From contig NC_054747.1 of assembly GCF_018143015.1 (NCBI RefSeq), forward strand, positions 37,439,733 through 37,503,732: a stretch of 64,000 bases of DNA, in the 5' to 3' direction. How positions within the stretch are numbered: the first letter of the stretch is position 1; each line of letters opens with the position of its first letter. This DNA comes from Lytechinus variegatus (Eukaryota > Echinodermata > Echinoidea > Temnopleuroida > Toxopneustidae). The notes below the pieces were generated by a model that saw only the letters and a list, made by a program, of their open reading frames with translations, was not told the origin of the DNA and did no database searches. A program made the translations under genes and the position numbers. Shown here piece by piece: positions 22,736 through 34,605 of the stretch.

Positions 22736-23191
22736 TTAAAGGTCAAGTCCACCAGAAAAAAAAATTTGTATTGAGTAGCTTTTACTGACAACTTCAATTC
22801 ATATACAAAATAAATAACGAATAGAACTTTGAAACATAATATTTTCATGAATGTTACAATAAAACACAATGTCGGACATCTTCCAATACATAATTATAAA
22901 TAACATTGATGATAATTATATGCATTAAGAAGAAAATTCTACAGAAATTTCCAACATATTGATTTTTTTTCAGTGTCAAATAAAAAACATAAGAGAAATT
23001 TTCCAAATACAAAAATAAATAAATAAATCATTAATAAAACCTAAACGAATTGAAGCCATCAGCATATATATTTTGACCCATCACCTCGGCCTCTTCACCC
23101 AAATAAATTCAAACACAACCCATCCCCTATCCGGTGGAGAACTGGCTCTGGGCTCCAATACATGGTATTCTTATTTAAGTTTTCCCATTTA

Positions 23192-24353
23192 TAAAAATAC
23201 TTATATTATGAATCTTGGCATGAGAAGAATGTTGTTGTAATTTCAGACTTATTGAATCCACCTCATCCTGGACATAAACTGTTTGAAGAACTTATTTTAG
23301 ATTTTGATATTCCTGTGTCTGATAGGAGAAAATACAATTTTTAATGAAAAATATTCCAATGGAGTGGTTTAATAGAACAGTTTTGACTAATGTACATGTT
23401 CATGATATTTTGATTACTAAACTGATTAATGCGAAAAAAGTACCATGTTATGCCTATAAAATTTTGAATGTGCAATATCTTCCAGATAGACGGTACAACT
23501 ACTGGAATGAATGCCTATCAATCCCTGTACCCACTTTGTGGGAAAAGGTACATAAAGCCAATTTCTTTTGTACTATCGATACTAAACTCCGTTCCTTTTA
23601 CTTTAAGATTTTTCATAATACTATAGCTCTAAATGCATTTCTGTATAAAATCAAAAAGAAAGATTTACCAAACTGTACATTTTGTGATAATGAAGAGGAA
23701 TCAATAATTCATCTGTTCTGTGACTGTGATAAGGTTACCCCAATTTGGAATCTTCTATTGACTACGATAAAAAAACATATTTCAGATTTCAATCTCACTA
23801 ATTTTCAAAAATTGTTTGGTGTATCAACGGATAGATTTGTTACTTACCTTTTACTATTGGCCAAATATTATATTTATATTTGTAAATTCAAGAACACCTT
23901 ACCAATGTGGATTTATTTAAAAGTTTTGTGAAGAAACAAAGGAAATTGAGCATCACCTAGCCAAGAAAAGAATCAAACTCACTGTACACTTTAAGAAGTG
24001 GCGATTTGATATATGATTTTTTTATTTTGGATACAGGTAGTTCCCCCTTTTCCATTCTATTTGTTTTTGTATCTTAAATTGAGACTTGTACAATGCACAG
24101 AGTAATATGCTACAAATGATTATACATGTAAATTCATCTCGATGTGTATTCCCTTTAGAGTAACCTGTATCGTCCAATGTTTTATTTTGATTTATGTCAC
24201 CCTTTTTATTTTTTTCCATTTATTTTTATTTATTTCATCTTTGTTTTGTGATTTTACTGCTTTTGAACTGTTTTAAATCATTCAATTACCTGTAAATATT
24301 GTGATAATATGTGATTTTGAATACCAATAAAACACATAATAATAAAAAAAAAA
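23192..24353 (+). mobile_element. 5'-truncated LINE insertion with target duplication
   Basis: The ORF at 23344-23931 contains KLRSFYFKIFHNTIALNAFL and CTFCDNEEESIIHLFCDCD, the zf-RVT region of LINE ORF2 C-termini. A 3' UTR ends AATAAAACAC plus an A-run at 24353. The 15 bp AAGTTTTCCCATTTA occurs at 23177-23191 and again at 24354-24368, a target-site duplication. The intact 195-codon ORF and clean duplication suggest a fairly young insertion. Confidence 0.8.
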
Positions 24354-24368
24354 AAGTTTTCCCATTTA

Positions 24369-25490
24369 CAGAAATGGATTGTAAGAGTCCCCCTCTTTGT
24401 TGCTAATTCTTTTCTTCTCTTTGATCCCCCCTAATACTATTTTTTATTTCAATCAATGAAGGTTTTTTTAATTCTCGGTTTTTGTAAATAAGATATTTAA
24501 CTAAAATCAAGACATGATTAATTAATTGATATTTACCTTTACTTTTCTCCTGCTTCCCGAAAAGAATTTCCTGCCAACTAAATTTATTATTTCAAATTTT
24601 AAACTTCTTGCACATAAATCCCAAAGTGATTTTGAAAATTCACAAGTATAAAATAGATGTTCATACGTTTCTTCTTCCTTTTCACATAATGAGCATAAAT
24701 TGGTCGAAATAAGACCAAAACGGAAAAGGTGGTGGTTAGTGTATAAAATATTATGCAAGAGTTTATACTGGAACTCCCTTAATCGACTATTCAGTGTGCA
24801 ATATCTTAGTCTTAAAAATATACTTTCTATTTCCTTATTGGTAAGATCATAATTCGTTCTAATTCTGTCAAAAATAGAAGGTTTAATTTCATTTTTATAT
24901 AACAGCTGTTCGTATATTTCTTTTGATTTTAAAAACATCAAATTAGTCGTTTTCTTACCCAAATTGAAATCGATTCCAGAGTTATGCTTTGCATTTATTT
25001 CAATATTGTTCTTCCAACTAACAGGTAAACAGGCATAAATATGCTTAATCTTTTCAACATCATTTGCATCTAAATTCAAATTAAGAAAATGTGTATCACA
25101 TTTTAGTTTACCGTTATTATCCAAAATATGATGCAGTCTATAAACCCCTTATCGTATAGAATCTTATCAAATATACAACTCCCTTTATATCGAATAAGCT
25201 TATTATTAAAAATCACCACTTTCCCAAACTCTGTACTTCTAATATGTCTTATATTTACCCACTCTTCTAATAAGTCCATGTAAAATTTGGAAGCTGTTAC
25301 TTTCAATAAACCTGGTATATAGTCACATGAAAATAACAAATCTCCACCCAAATGTTTAGTGGCAAAATTAAAGTACCGTTTCCATTTCATATCTTCATCT
25401 TTATTTAAAAGTCTTTTAATCCACATTATTCGCTGTGCCTTTACCTGTACAGGGAAGTTTAACATCTTTAATCCTCCTTGCTTATTATGT
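24369..25490 (-). pseudogene. LINE ORF2 C-terminal fragment (minus strand)
   Basis: Two minus-strand frames, 25465-25103 and 25124-24522, overlap with a frame change at about 25110. The first reads MLNFPVQVKAQRIMWIKRLL; the second carries LREFQYKLLHNILYTNHHLF and CSLCEKEEETYEHLFYTCEF. This is the same zf-RVT-bearing ORF2 region as in the 23-24 kb and 16-17 kb fragments. It predates the plus-strand LINE, which inserted into or beside it. Confidence 0.75.
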
Positions 25491-26065
25491 TTATTTGAAT
25501 CGATAGAGAAAAATCAAACAAACATAACGCTGCAAATTTCATCGAAATTGGATGTAAAATAAGACAGTTATGACATTTTCAAGTTTCGCTTATTTTTCAC
25601 AAAACAGTTAAATGCACAACTCAGCGATATGCAAATGAGAGAGTCGATGATGTCCATCACTCACTATTTCTTTGGTTTTTTATTGTTTGAATAATACAAT
25701 ATTTCAATTTTTACAGATTTGACAATAAGGACCAACTTAATTTAACCATAAACTATTAAAATAATGGTAATTCCACATGTTCAGGGAGAAATAAAACTTT
25801 GTTTCACTTGACAAGGAGGAAACAATTAGAATATTTCATATAATAAAATACAAAAGAAATAGTGAGTGGGTGACTTCATCAGTCTGCCAATTTGCAAACC
25901 GACCAGGATGTGCATATAACTTTTTTTGTGAAATTAAGCGAAAATTTAAAATGTCATAACTTTCTTATTTTACATCCGATTTTGATGAAATTTTCATTGT
26001 TTTACTTGTTGGATTTTTATCCTTTTTTCAAATCAACTTTTTGTTGGGGTGGACTTGTCCTTTAA

Positions 26066-27167
26066 GCGCATTATTTTAATCATGTATTAAAGCTTTTGTT
26101 ATCGATCCAGAGACAACACAACACTTTGCTATATTCTCATATTACATGACGCAGATTCTTTGGTATTTTTGTAATGTAAAATTAGCAGACAATAGACACT
26201 GGTGGCAGGGAATGAGGTCATTCTTTAGCCTTCTTTCCGCCCTTTTACATTGTAAAAAAATCGTAATTTGAATGATGATTCCAGTGAAAAATAAGTCATC
26301 AAGTACACATACCGCCTTCGCTCGGGAATTCGAATTCAAATTACAGTTTTCAAGTGAGCGTGTGAAATGTCCAACGATTCTAAAGATGAATTGCAATCAT
26401 CATTACAATGATGATTCATGACTTACGTGTGAAAAAGCCCTAAATATATATCAAATTTCACAATGGTATCATTATAAACAAGAAGAATCATTCTTTTAAG
26501 TCATGTGTTTGAATGTATGAAAAAATGTGATGTAGGTGGAACTTTTGATACAAAATGTGCTACAAAATAATTATTTTCACCTGACAAAAGATACTTTGTT
26601 CACACTTTAAAAATTTACGTGTGAAAAAGGCCCTAAAACATGTAAAATTGGACTATTCCAGAAAGAAGCAGAATGTTCTTATCAAAGACAATACTAGAAG
26701 CTTCCAGTATACATGGTATAGTACAAATATATCCATAAAAGCTGGTAGTTTCTCGCATCAGATCAGAACTCATGTGGAATTATTTGCACACTATCAATGA
26801 AATGTTTGCAATTATTTGAGAAAGGAATTTTCATTTCTCATCAAGATCACCAACCTGTTAAAAGGAACATTCTTCGACACATGGATTGCTGAAATCAACT
26901 GTTTATCATCATCAACTTCGTCTTTGCGGACATTTCAACTCACTACAATAACTGTATAATTATCCATCGCCTTTCAACTTTCGTCATCACCAGCATTGGG
27001 GACTTTAATCTAAAGGCCTGTACCGGATTGTGAAGTCAAAACATTGATTTCAGTGTGTCTGTAATGCATTGTTGTAATATTTGGCATCCCTGCCACATTA
27101 CCAGTTGTAACAGGGCCTGTTAGCGAATTTTTAACGCTAACAACGTTTCTGTGCGGTCAGTACTGGT
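26066..27167. other. intergenic with a small direct repeat
   Basis: ACGTGTGAAAAAG(G)CCCTAAA occurs at about 26424 and 26619 in the same orientation; otherwise nothing recognisable. Confidence 0.4.
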
Positions 27168-27342
27168 GGGTGTTTCAAAAGAACTGTCCATAAGTTAAGA
27201 GCGACTTTAAGAACGACTGGTGATCCTTTCTTGTGGTAAATTATATATTGAATTGGTGATAGTTTAGCGCGTAAGAAAGCTTCACCAGTCGTTTTTTAAA
27301 GTAGCTCTTAACTTACGAACAGTTTTATGAAACGGCGCCCTC
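27168..27342. mobile_element. 175 bp palindromic MITE with ACTGGT duplication
   Basis: Arms pair over about 70 bp (AAGTTAAGAGC, AACGACTGGTGA mirrored). Ends are GGGTGTTTCA and, reversed, GAGGGCGCCGTTTCAT. ACTGGT flanks it at 27162-27167 and 27343-27348. Relative of the MITEs at 21964 and 39518. Confidence 0.78.
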
Positions 27343-28205
27343 ACTGGTCCCACTGCCCGACGGATACAAAATACATTCATAAGGGACACGGCGAACGAGC
27401 AAAATTTCTCGGGTGGCTCCATCCGTTTATCCTCTCCAGAAATGGACAAAAATGACGAAAACATGACGGAAAGGAACGAATATGGTAGAATGTAGCGCAG
27501 ATGTTAAAGTTTTGTTCATCGGAAACCTTGCAGATGAAAACGGAAGGAGGTGTATGACGGTTCCGACTGGGTTAATTCGGGTTTAAGGCTTTATTTACTG
27601 TACGAGCTTCATACGCTTACATCCTTTCTAGACGTTCCATGTACAATCTTTCCTCCCTCTTTCCGTAGTTCAGCTTCAGTGGATCTGAGTTGCGAGGATG
27701 CAGAGCAGCGGCGTACCCATGATTTTTCAAAAGGGGGCAAAAATTTTTTGAGGATATTTCGTCCGCGAAAAAAATTGTCAAGCAAAAAAAAGGTCTTCAA
27801 GTAAAAATGAGGGGGCACGTCTGTTTTCATTGCATTTTTACATTACAAATTATTAATTTTGCTTCTCAAAGCTCGTCAGGGGGCAGGGGTACGTCCCCTG
27901 CATCAGTTGTGACTCGTCAGGGGGGCAGTCGCCCCCCCCCCCTTAGGTACGCTAGTTATGCAGACAGGATAAAGATCAAATTTGACGGATGAAAACGGAC
28001 ATGGAACGTTTGTCGCTCGTATGTTGCGGATTCACATCGTTTATCTGTTCTATATGTTTCGTTCATCTCAAAACTGTTTTCCAGGATGAAATCACAGTGG
28101 GCGGATGATCGATGGATAGAGCGTATGTAACACGTATGCAATTAGCAAAAGATTGTTGTGCGTTTTACATCCGCTTAGCATCCGTAAATGCAGAGGGACT
28201 ACACT
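27343..28205. mobile_element. element with GGTCCCACTG-type ends, host to a hAT-like MITE
   Basis: Starts GGTCCCACTGCCCGACGGAT and finishes with a reverse-complement GTCCCTCTGCATTTACGGAT, with CATCCG-type motifs near both ends. A second member with the same ends is at 28493-29320. The left end coincides with the flank of the 27168-27342 MITE, so the left boundary is approximate. Confidence 0.45.
27706..27957. mobile_element. hAT-like MITE with 8 bp duplication
   Basis: Left end CAGCGGCGTACCC, right end AGGTACGCTAGTT (inverted). Flanks ATGCAGAG (27698-27705) and ATGCAGAC (27958-27965) match in 7 of 8 positions. CAGNGGCGTA ends and 8 bp duplications are hallmarks of hAT elements. A partial copy of its right half is at 45205-45305. 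Confidence 0.75.
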
Positions 28206-28485
28206 GTTAGAAAATTCATCTTTAAAATAAAAGAGGTTTTTGTAGCAGAGTCTCGAGAACACCTGTAATCTTACATTATACCATGTAAAATTACAGGGTA
28301 TTTGTATTTGGCGTATGGAACCTTACAAATTTCCTTAAATAAAACACAATTTCCCCCTTTTTAAACAGACCTATTCTGTTAAATTGTAGAAAAATTCCTG
28401 TTTAATGAATTTACAGAATGATTCTGTTATTGCTTTCTGCAAAATTTTTTTTTTATGTCAAATCAGGGTTTTTTAACAGTTAAGA
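28203..28485. mobile_element. probable small TIR element
   Basis: ACTGTTAGAAAATTCATC at the left is opposed by AACTGTTAAAAAACCCTG (reverse complement) at the right, with T-rich and A-rich halves. Weak similarity; boundaries approximate. Confidence 0.4.
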
Positions 28486-28492
28486 CCTTATT

Positions 28493-29320
28493 AAGGCCCG
28501 GTCCCACTGCACTTGCGGATGCAAAGCAGATGTAAGACGTAAAAAATCAAATCTGGAGGCAAGATGAAATGAATTGTTATGCAGGGTATTTACTTTCAGG
28601 AAAATATGTTACTAAAGGAAATATGTGGCAGCATGATTAAATGCATTGTTTCATAATATCGTTAATTACTTTCGGTAATTCTGCCACGATTTCAAAGCTG
28701 AAGGCACGATGAAATGAATTGTTACAAGATATTTACTTTTTTCTGGAAATTATGTGACTCGTGGAAACGATTTGATAGTGTGATTGAAAACAACTTTATT
28801 TTTGTACTATGTAGCTTATTTCCCTTTCGCCAATTTCACGTTTAACTCGGTCTAGGTCTAAGTCATGCTTATTAGTTACCAAAGGCAGAATGTTGAATAT
28901 CTAAGTTGCCGGTATGCAATCGCCAGGTATTAGTTTGTTGTATTGCGTAATTGCAAAATAAATAATTGTTTTATATAATTAATCAAAACTAACTGGTTAG
29001 TGTATAAACGAATATCATTTCAAAGTATAAGACCCTTGATAATCAGGTATTTTTTATAACTCAACAATAAATTGAACCAATTTTTTAGGCTTGTTCATAC
29101 GGATGCAGAGAGGATGTAAAATGAAAAGGAATCTTGCTATCCGTTGGAAAACGTGGGGTGCCCTTTGCATTCGTGTTTCATACGCTCGGTGTCCATCGAG
29201 CATCCGTCCACTGTGATTTCATTGTTTGCCCTTTTTGTCCAGTGTCTGGAACCACCCCGAAATGTTGGTTGTCCGCTGTACATGTTGTGAATACGTCTTT
29301 TGGCCGTCGGCCAGTGGGAC
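28493..29320. mobile_element. element with GGTCCCACTG inverted ends
   Basis: Left CCCGGTCCCACTGCACTTGC and right (reverse complement) TGTGGTCCCACTGGCCGACG. CGGATGC motifs occur internally, as in 27343-28205. No transposase ORF. Confidence 0.5.
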
Positions 29321-30050
29321 CACATGTATTATAATTTGTTTGGTACAGATATAACAGATTAAAATTCCTAAGTTTATGTCACTTTTGCTTATTGATGAAT
29401 AAACTGTCATTTCTGTGATGTATTCCTTTTTCGCACCTCCTTCTCATCCCCTCTCTCCCTTTCTATTTTCCAGTCTCTCTCTCTTTTCCTATTGATGCTT
29501 CCGCTTTGCAATTTTACCTGAAAATGACGTGTGTAAAAATATTCTGTTTATACGCTAAAACCCTCTATGTATCTATTTTACTAGGCAAGTTTGTTTTTTA
29601 GAAATATTACAACATTTTGATTTCTTGAGTTTTGTTTGATTGTGCAATTTATTGTTATATATTCTTGTATTTAATTGTTTTGTAAAAGGGGGCTATAATC
29701 ATTATAGGCTGCGAGTGAATTTTCAATAGACTTTCCATTACCACGCTTTTGAAGACTTTTTGGTATAAGTTTTGTTTCACAGGTTTTATCTGCATCAAGA
29801 TATTTTGGTTGTAATAAGTCATTTATGACACCAAAAACGACTTTGACAAGTTTCACGTTTGATTTATTTCATTTATTAACTCAATTAGATAGCATAGATA
29901 TAAAATGCCAACCATACAAATCAGTGGAAATGAATATGCATTGTAAGCAGCATTAATGAACAATGTGATCATCAATAATCACCCCCCCCCCCGCTCATCA
30001 CTTTTTAGAGACTGGGCGGGAGATTTAAAAAAAAACAATCAGCTCGAAAC
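29321..30050. other. AT-rich flank of the foldback element
   Basis: Nothing coding. A C-run at about 29985-29996 precedes the foldback element; a longer C-run follows it at 38067-38083. Confidence 0.4.
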
Positions 30051-30057
30051 CCCTGTT

Positions 30058-30276
30058 ACACCCACAAATGTAATAATCGCCCACAAATGTAATAACGCCC
30101 ACAAATGTAATAACACTTTACCCACAAATGTAATAACGCCCACAAATGTAATAACACTTTACCCACAAATGTAATAATTTCATCCACAAATGTAATAATG
30201 CACTTTACCCACAAATGTAATAATTTTTGATCGCCCACAAATGTAATAATGACTTTACCCACAAATGTAATAAATT
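30058..30276 (+). repeat. left outer array, 10 units of CCCACAAATGTAATAA
   Basis: Ten units with spacers (TCG, CG, CACTTTAC, CG, CACTTTAC, TTTCAT, GCACTTTAC, TTTTTGATCG, GACTTTAC). The same spacers appear in mirror order in the right array. Confidence 0.92.
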
Positions 30277-30349
30277 TGAAGGGATTTTTGGCAAATCCGT
30301 TCTAAACTAAAATCGTATAGTAATGCGTTCATTTAGCACAAAAGTGCAA

Positions 30350-31800
30350 AGTCTCTTTTCCTGACCCGGTCAATCAACAAATTATAATATAAATCCAAAG
30401 TCTTTATTCCAGACCCGGTTGTTTCAAAAATAAGAATATGAGCCCAAAGTCTTTATTCCAGACCCGGTTGTTTAAAAAATTATAATATAAGTACAAAGTC
30501 TTTATTCCAGACCCGGTTGTTTCGAAAATAATAATATGAGCCCAAAGTCTTTATTCCAGACCCGGTTGTTTCAAAAATAATAACATGAGCCCAAAGTCTT
30601 TATTCCAGACCCGGTTGTTTAAAAAATTATGATATAAATCCAAAGTCTTTTTCCAGACCCTGTTGTTTCAAAAATTATAATAAATCAAAAGTCCTTTTCC
30701 AGACCCGGTTGTTTAGAAAATAATAATATAAGTCCAAAGTCTTTATTCCAGACCCGGTTGTTTAAAAAATAATCTTATGATCCAAAAGTCTTTATTCCAG
30801 ACCCGATTGTTTCAAAAAAGATAATATAAGTCCAAAGTCTTTTCTCCAGACCCTGTTGTTTCAAAAATTATAATATAAATCCAAAGTCTTTTTCCAGACC
30901 ATGTTGTTTCAAAAATTATAATATAAATCAAAAGTCTTCATTCCAGACCCAGTTGTTAAAAAATAATAATATAAGTCCAAAGTCTTTATTCCAGACCCTG
31001 TTGTTTCAAAAATTATAATATAAATCCAAAGTCTTTTTCCAGACCCTATTGTTTCAAAAATTATAATATAAATCAAAAGTCTTCATTCCAGACCCGGTTG
31101 TTAAAAAAATAATAATATAAGTCCAAAGTCTTTATTCCAGACCCGGTTTAAAAAATAATCATATGAGCCAAAAGTCTTTATTCCAGACCCGATTGTTAAA
31201 AAAATAATAATATAAGTCCAAAGTCTTTATTCCAGACCCGGTTTAAAAAATAATCATATGAGCCAAAAGTCTTTATTCCAGACCCGATTGTTTCAAAAAT
31301 GATATTAGTCCAAAGTCTTTATTCCAGACCCGGTTGTTTAAACAATAATAATGCAAGTCCAAAGTCTTTTTCCAGACCCTGTTGTTTCAAAAATCATGAT
31401 ATGAATCCAAAATATTTTTCCAGACCCGGGTGTTTAAAAAATTATAATTTTAGTCCCAAATGAGATACATTAATGATATTCCAGTGGAATAAAAATGAGA
31501 ATCGAGCTTAGTCTTTTCTCCAGACGCTAATGGTAAATTGAAAATCATGCATAGTCTTTGCTCCAGACCCGGTAACTAAAAGCTGAAACTTTATAGTAAT
31601 GTGTTTATATAGCACAAAAATGCGAAATCTTTTTTTCCAGACCCGATTAATTAAAAAATTATAATATAAGTCCAAAGTCTTTTTTCCAGACCCATTTATT
31701 TCAAAAATTATAATAATTATAAAAAAACAAAGACCCACGATCCTATTTATGTTGAATAACATGGAAATGTAGCGTAGTCTTTCTGTCAGACCCAGTTATA
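30350..31800 (+). repeat. left array of ~49 bp units
   Basis: About 27 copies of AAAGTCTTTATTCCAGACCC followed by GGTTGTTTCAAAAA and an AT-rich spacer, at intervals of about 47-50 bp. Units near the centre of the element are more diverged. Two sub-variants alternate (with ...TTTTTCCAGACCCTG or ...TTTATTCCAGACCCGG). Confidence 0.9.
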
Positions 31801-31850
31801 AAAGTCATTAAAAACACAACAACAACAACAAAACAAAGACCCTGCAACCA

Positions 31851-32454
31851 TTAAAGGTCAAGTCTTCTTCAGAAAAATGTTGATTTGAATCAATAGAGAA
31901 AAATCAGACAAGCACAATGCTGAAAATTTCATCAAAATGGATGTAGAATAAGAAAGTTATGACATTTCAAAGTTTTGTTTATTTTTAACAAAATAGTTAT
32001 ATGAACGAGCCAGCTACATCCAAATGAGAGAGTCGATGATGTCACTCACTCACTATTTCTTTTGGTTTTCATTGTTTGAATTATACATTATTTCAATTTT
32101 TACGAATTTGACGATTAGGACCTCCTTGCCTAAAGCACAAAATGTTAAAATAATAAATTTCCACGTGTTGCAGGGAGGAATGAAACCTCATTTCACATGA
32201 CAATGACGAGAAAATAAAAATATTTCATATTTCATTTAACAAAATACAAAAGAAATAGTGAGTGAGTGATGTCATCAGTTCCTCATTTGCATACCGACCG
32301 AGATGTGCATATAACTGTTTTGTGAAATGAAGCGAAACATTAAAATGCCATAACTTTCTTATTCGATTTTGATGAAATTTTCAGTGTTATGCTTGTTGAA
32401 TTTTTCTCTTTTTATTCAAATCAAAGTTTTTGTTGGGGTGGACTTGTCCTTTAA
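31851..32454. mobile_element. T1 MITE, best-preserved copy
   Basis: TTAA at both ends; left TTAAAGGTCAAGTC, right GGTGGACTTGTCCTTTAA. The arms pair over most of the length (AAGAAAGTTATGACATT against its complement, ACTCACTATTTC against its complement). A non-autonomous TTAA-target DNA element (piggyBac or Kolobok type inferred). Confidence 0.82.
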
Positions 32455-32456
32455 AA

Positions 32457-32645
32457 AAAAATATTTTCTTGTATATTCTTTCCTTTTTTCTATGAAAAAA
32501 CCTAAATAACAAAACATTAAAATACATATGAAAAAAAACTGAGAAATAAGATATCAGTAAGCAATAGGGGGATTACTTCCTGAAAACGATAAAGTTGTTG
32601 ATTGACGATCTATGATATATTATATAAAAGAAAAACATTATAACA
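32457..32645 (+). repeat. ~185 bp direct repeat, copy 1
   Basis: Shares ATATTTTCTTGTATATTC, AAGATATCAG, GGGGATTACTTCC and TATATAAAAGAAAA with 33893-34075. The two copies flank HINE-like element C. Confidence 0.75.
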
Positions 32646-32772
32646 AGAGGGGATAACCATTCCATTCCATGTTTTTATTTGGCAATAAGTCATGATTGAC
32701 TATTTTATGCCACCCACTGTATGAGAAGTAGGGTAACAATTTTATTTAGTATTATTTTTATTACTTCTTTTT

Positions 32773-33878
32773 GTCTCACCTGCATAGCAGAGTGAGACTA
32801 TAGGCGCTGCTTTTCCGACGGCGGCGGCGGCGTCAACATCAAATCTTAACCTAAGGTTAAGTTTTTGAAAAGACATCATAACTTAGAAAGTGTAAGAACC
32901 TAGTTCATGAAACTTGGCCATAAGATTAATCAAGTATTACCTAACATCCTATCAGAGTTTCATGTCACATGACCAAAGTCAAAGGTCATTTAGGGTCAAT
33001 GAACTTAGACCATGTTGGGGGAATCATCATCAAAATCTTAACCTGAGGTTAAGATTTTGAAATATCATCATAACTTAGAAAATATATAGACCTAGTTCAT
33101 TAAACTTGGACATAAGATTAATCAAGTATCATCAAACATCCTGCATGAGTTTTACATCACATGACCAAGGTCAAAGGTCATTTAGGGTCAATGAACTTTG
33201 GCCGATTTGGGGGTATCTGATGAATTACAATCAAAACTTAAAAAGGTTTCGGATCTGATTCATGAAACTTGGACATAATAGTAATCAAGTATCACTGAAC
33301 ATCCTGGGCAAGTTTCAGGTCACATGGTCGAGGTCAAAGGTCATTTAGGGTCAATGAACTTTGGCCGAATCGTTTTTTTTTTGTTGTTGGTGAATTACCA
33401 TCATAACTTTGAAAGTATGTTGGTCTAGTTCATTAAACTTAGACATAAGAGTAATCAAGTATCACTGAACATCCTGTGTGCATTTTAGGTCACATGAAAA
33501 AGGTCAAAGGTCAATGAACTTTGGCCATAATGGGGTATCTGTTGAATTACCATCATAACTTTGCAATTTTATTGATCTGACTTTTGAAACTTGGACATAA
33601 GAGTAATAAAGTATCACTGAATATCCTGTGTGAGTTTCAGGTCACATGATCAAGGTCAAAAGTCATGTGAGGTCAATGAATTTTGGCCACATTGGGGGTA
33701 TTTGTTGAATTACCATCCTATTTCTGTAAGTGTATTGGTCTAGTTCATAAAACGTGGAAATAAGAGTAACCAAGTATCACTTAACATCTTGTGCGAGTTA
33801 TAGTAGTTTTCAAAGTCAGCACTGCTGCTATTTTGAATCGCGTGATGCAGGTGAGACGGTCAGAGGCATTCCACTTGT
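32773..33878. mobile_element. HINE/Helentron-like element C
   Basis: Same architecture as element A (12241-13343): GTCTCACCTGC hairpin end, CGACGGCGGCGGC motif, tandem core units of about 160-190 bp, and a GGTGAGACGGTCAGAGGCAT end. Like element A it has a five-unit core, so these are two members of one subfamily. Confidence 0.65.
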
Positions 33879-33892
33879 TTATTATTATTATT

Positions 33893-34075
33893 TTTTGTAT
33901 ATTCATTCCTTTTTTTTATGAAAAAAAACACAAAACCTTTAAATACATATAAAACAAAAAACTGATGAATAAGATATCAGCACACAATATGGGGATTACT
34001 TCCCGTAAACGATAAGGTTGTTGACCGACGATCGATGAGATGTTATATAAAAGAAAATCATTCTAACAAGAAACG
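33893..34075 (+). repeat. ~185 bp direct repeat, copy 2
   Basis: See 32457-32645. Overall identity is high but with several small indels. Confidence 0.75.
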
Positions 34076-34339
34076 TTTGAACGTTTCAACAAGTTCTTCG
34101 GTACTTTAAATTTTCAGTGTACCAAGCACCATTTGTAATATATTCAGCATTTTTTTTTATTAGTTACAATTCCAATAATCTCAGTGGCCTAAGATATATT
34201 CTCTGGGGTTATAGTGACCCGTTAAGTAAAGAGAGAGAGAGAGAGGATTTATGTGATCAAGAAGTGATAAGATAGGAAAAACTGATTTGAAATGACTGAA
34301 AGAGAGACAGGCAAAGAAAGAAGAGCCCCCTCCCACACC

Positions 34340-34605
34340 CGTACCAGAGTTACGGAGTTAGGCTGTCCCGTCGGTAGATTCAGGTCCATCAACATCTTGA
34401 GGTTTAATCTTTCCAGGGGGCAAACGTGTGTGTGTGTTTGAGTTTTGTCAGACGTGTCTCAATCAGATATGATTATTTACGTCTGGGACCGACCTTTAAC
34501 GTCACCATCCGAAAGACGTGACCAGGGCTCGAACCTCGACCCTCTGCATCAATTTGTAACTTCCCCACAGCTTGGATTACAGGCGCACGCCACAACGCCC
34601 AGTCT
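34340..34605 (-). mobile_element. tRNA-derived SINE-like sequence
   Basis: On the minus strand GGCGTTGTGGCGTGCGCC is followed about 50 bp later by GAGGTTCGAGCCC, matching a pol III B box, then TCTTTCGGATGGTGACGTTA and AAGGTCGGTCCCAGACGT, a block common in tRNA-derived SINEs of marine invertebrates. The head also resembles the 7SL/Alu start, but only over about 25 bp, so a tRNA-type SINE is preferred. Confidence 0.5.

Larger units (their letters stand above)
22736..26065. mobile_element. TTAA-flanked MITE (family T1), apparently split by LINE sequence
   Basis: A left end TTAAAGGTCAAGTCCACC lies at 22736. The rest of a T1 copy resumes at about 25491 (TTTGAATCGATAGAGAAAAA) and finishes GGGTGGACTTGTCCTTTAA at 26065. 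The space between is occupied by LINE fragments. The best-preserved T1 copy is 31851-32454 (about 600 bp). Confidence 0.55.

Noticed and set aside
30056-30262. ORF with repeated ITFVG units, also at 37854-38186
   Set aside because: Translation of the CCCACAAATGTAATAA array in the foldback ends.
30058-30276. CRISPR array
   Set aside because: Units are 16 bp with irregular spacers of 2-10 bp, mirrored 8 kb away in a eukaryotic sequence; it is a foldback end.
34560-34605. 7SL RNA gene or Alu
   Set aside because: Resemblance lasts only about 25 bp; a tRNA-type B box follows.
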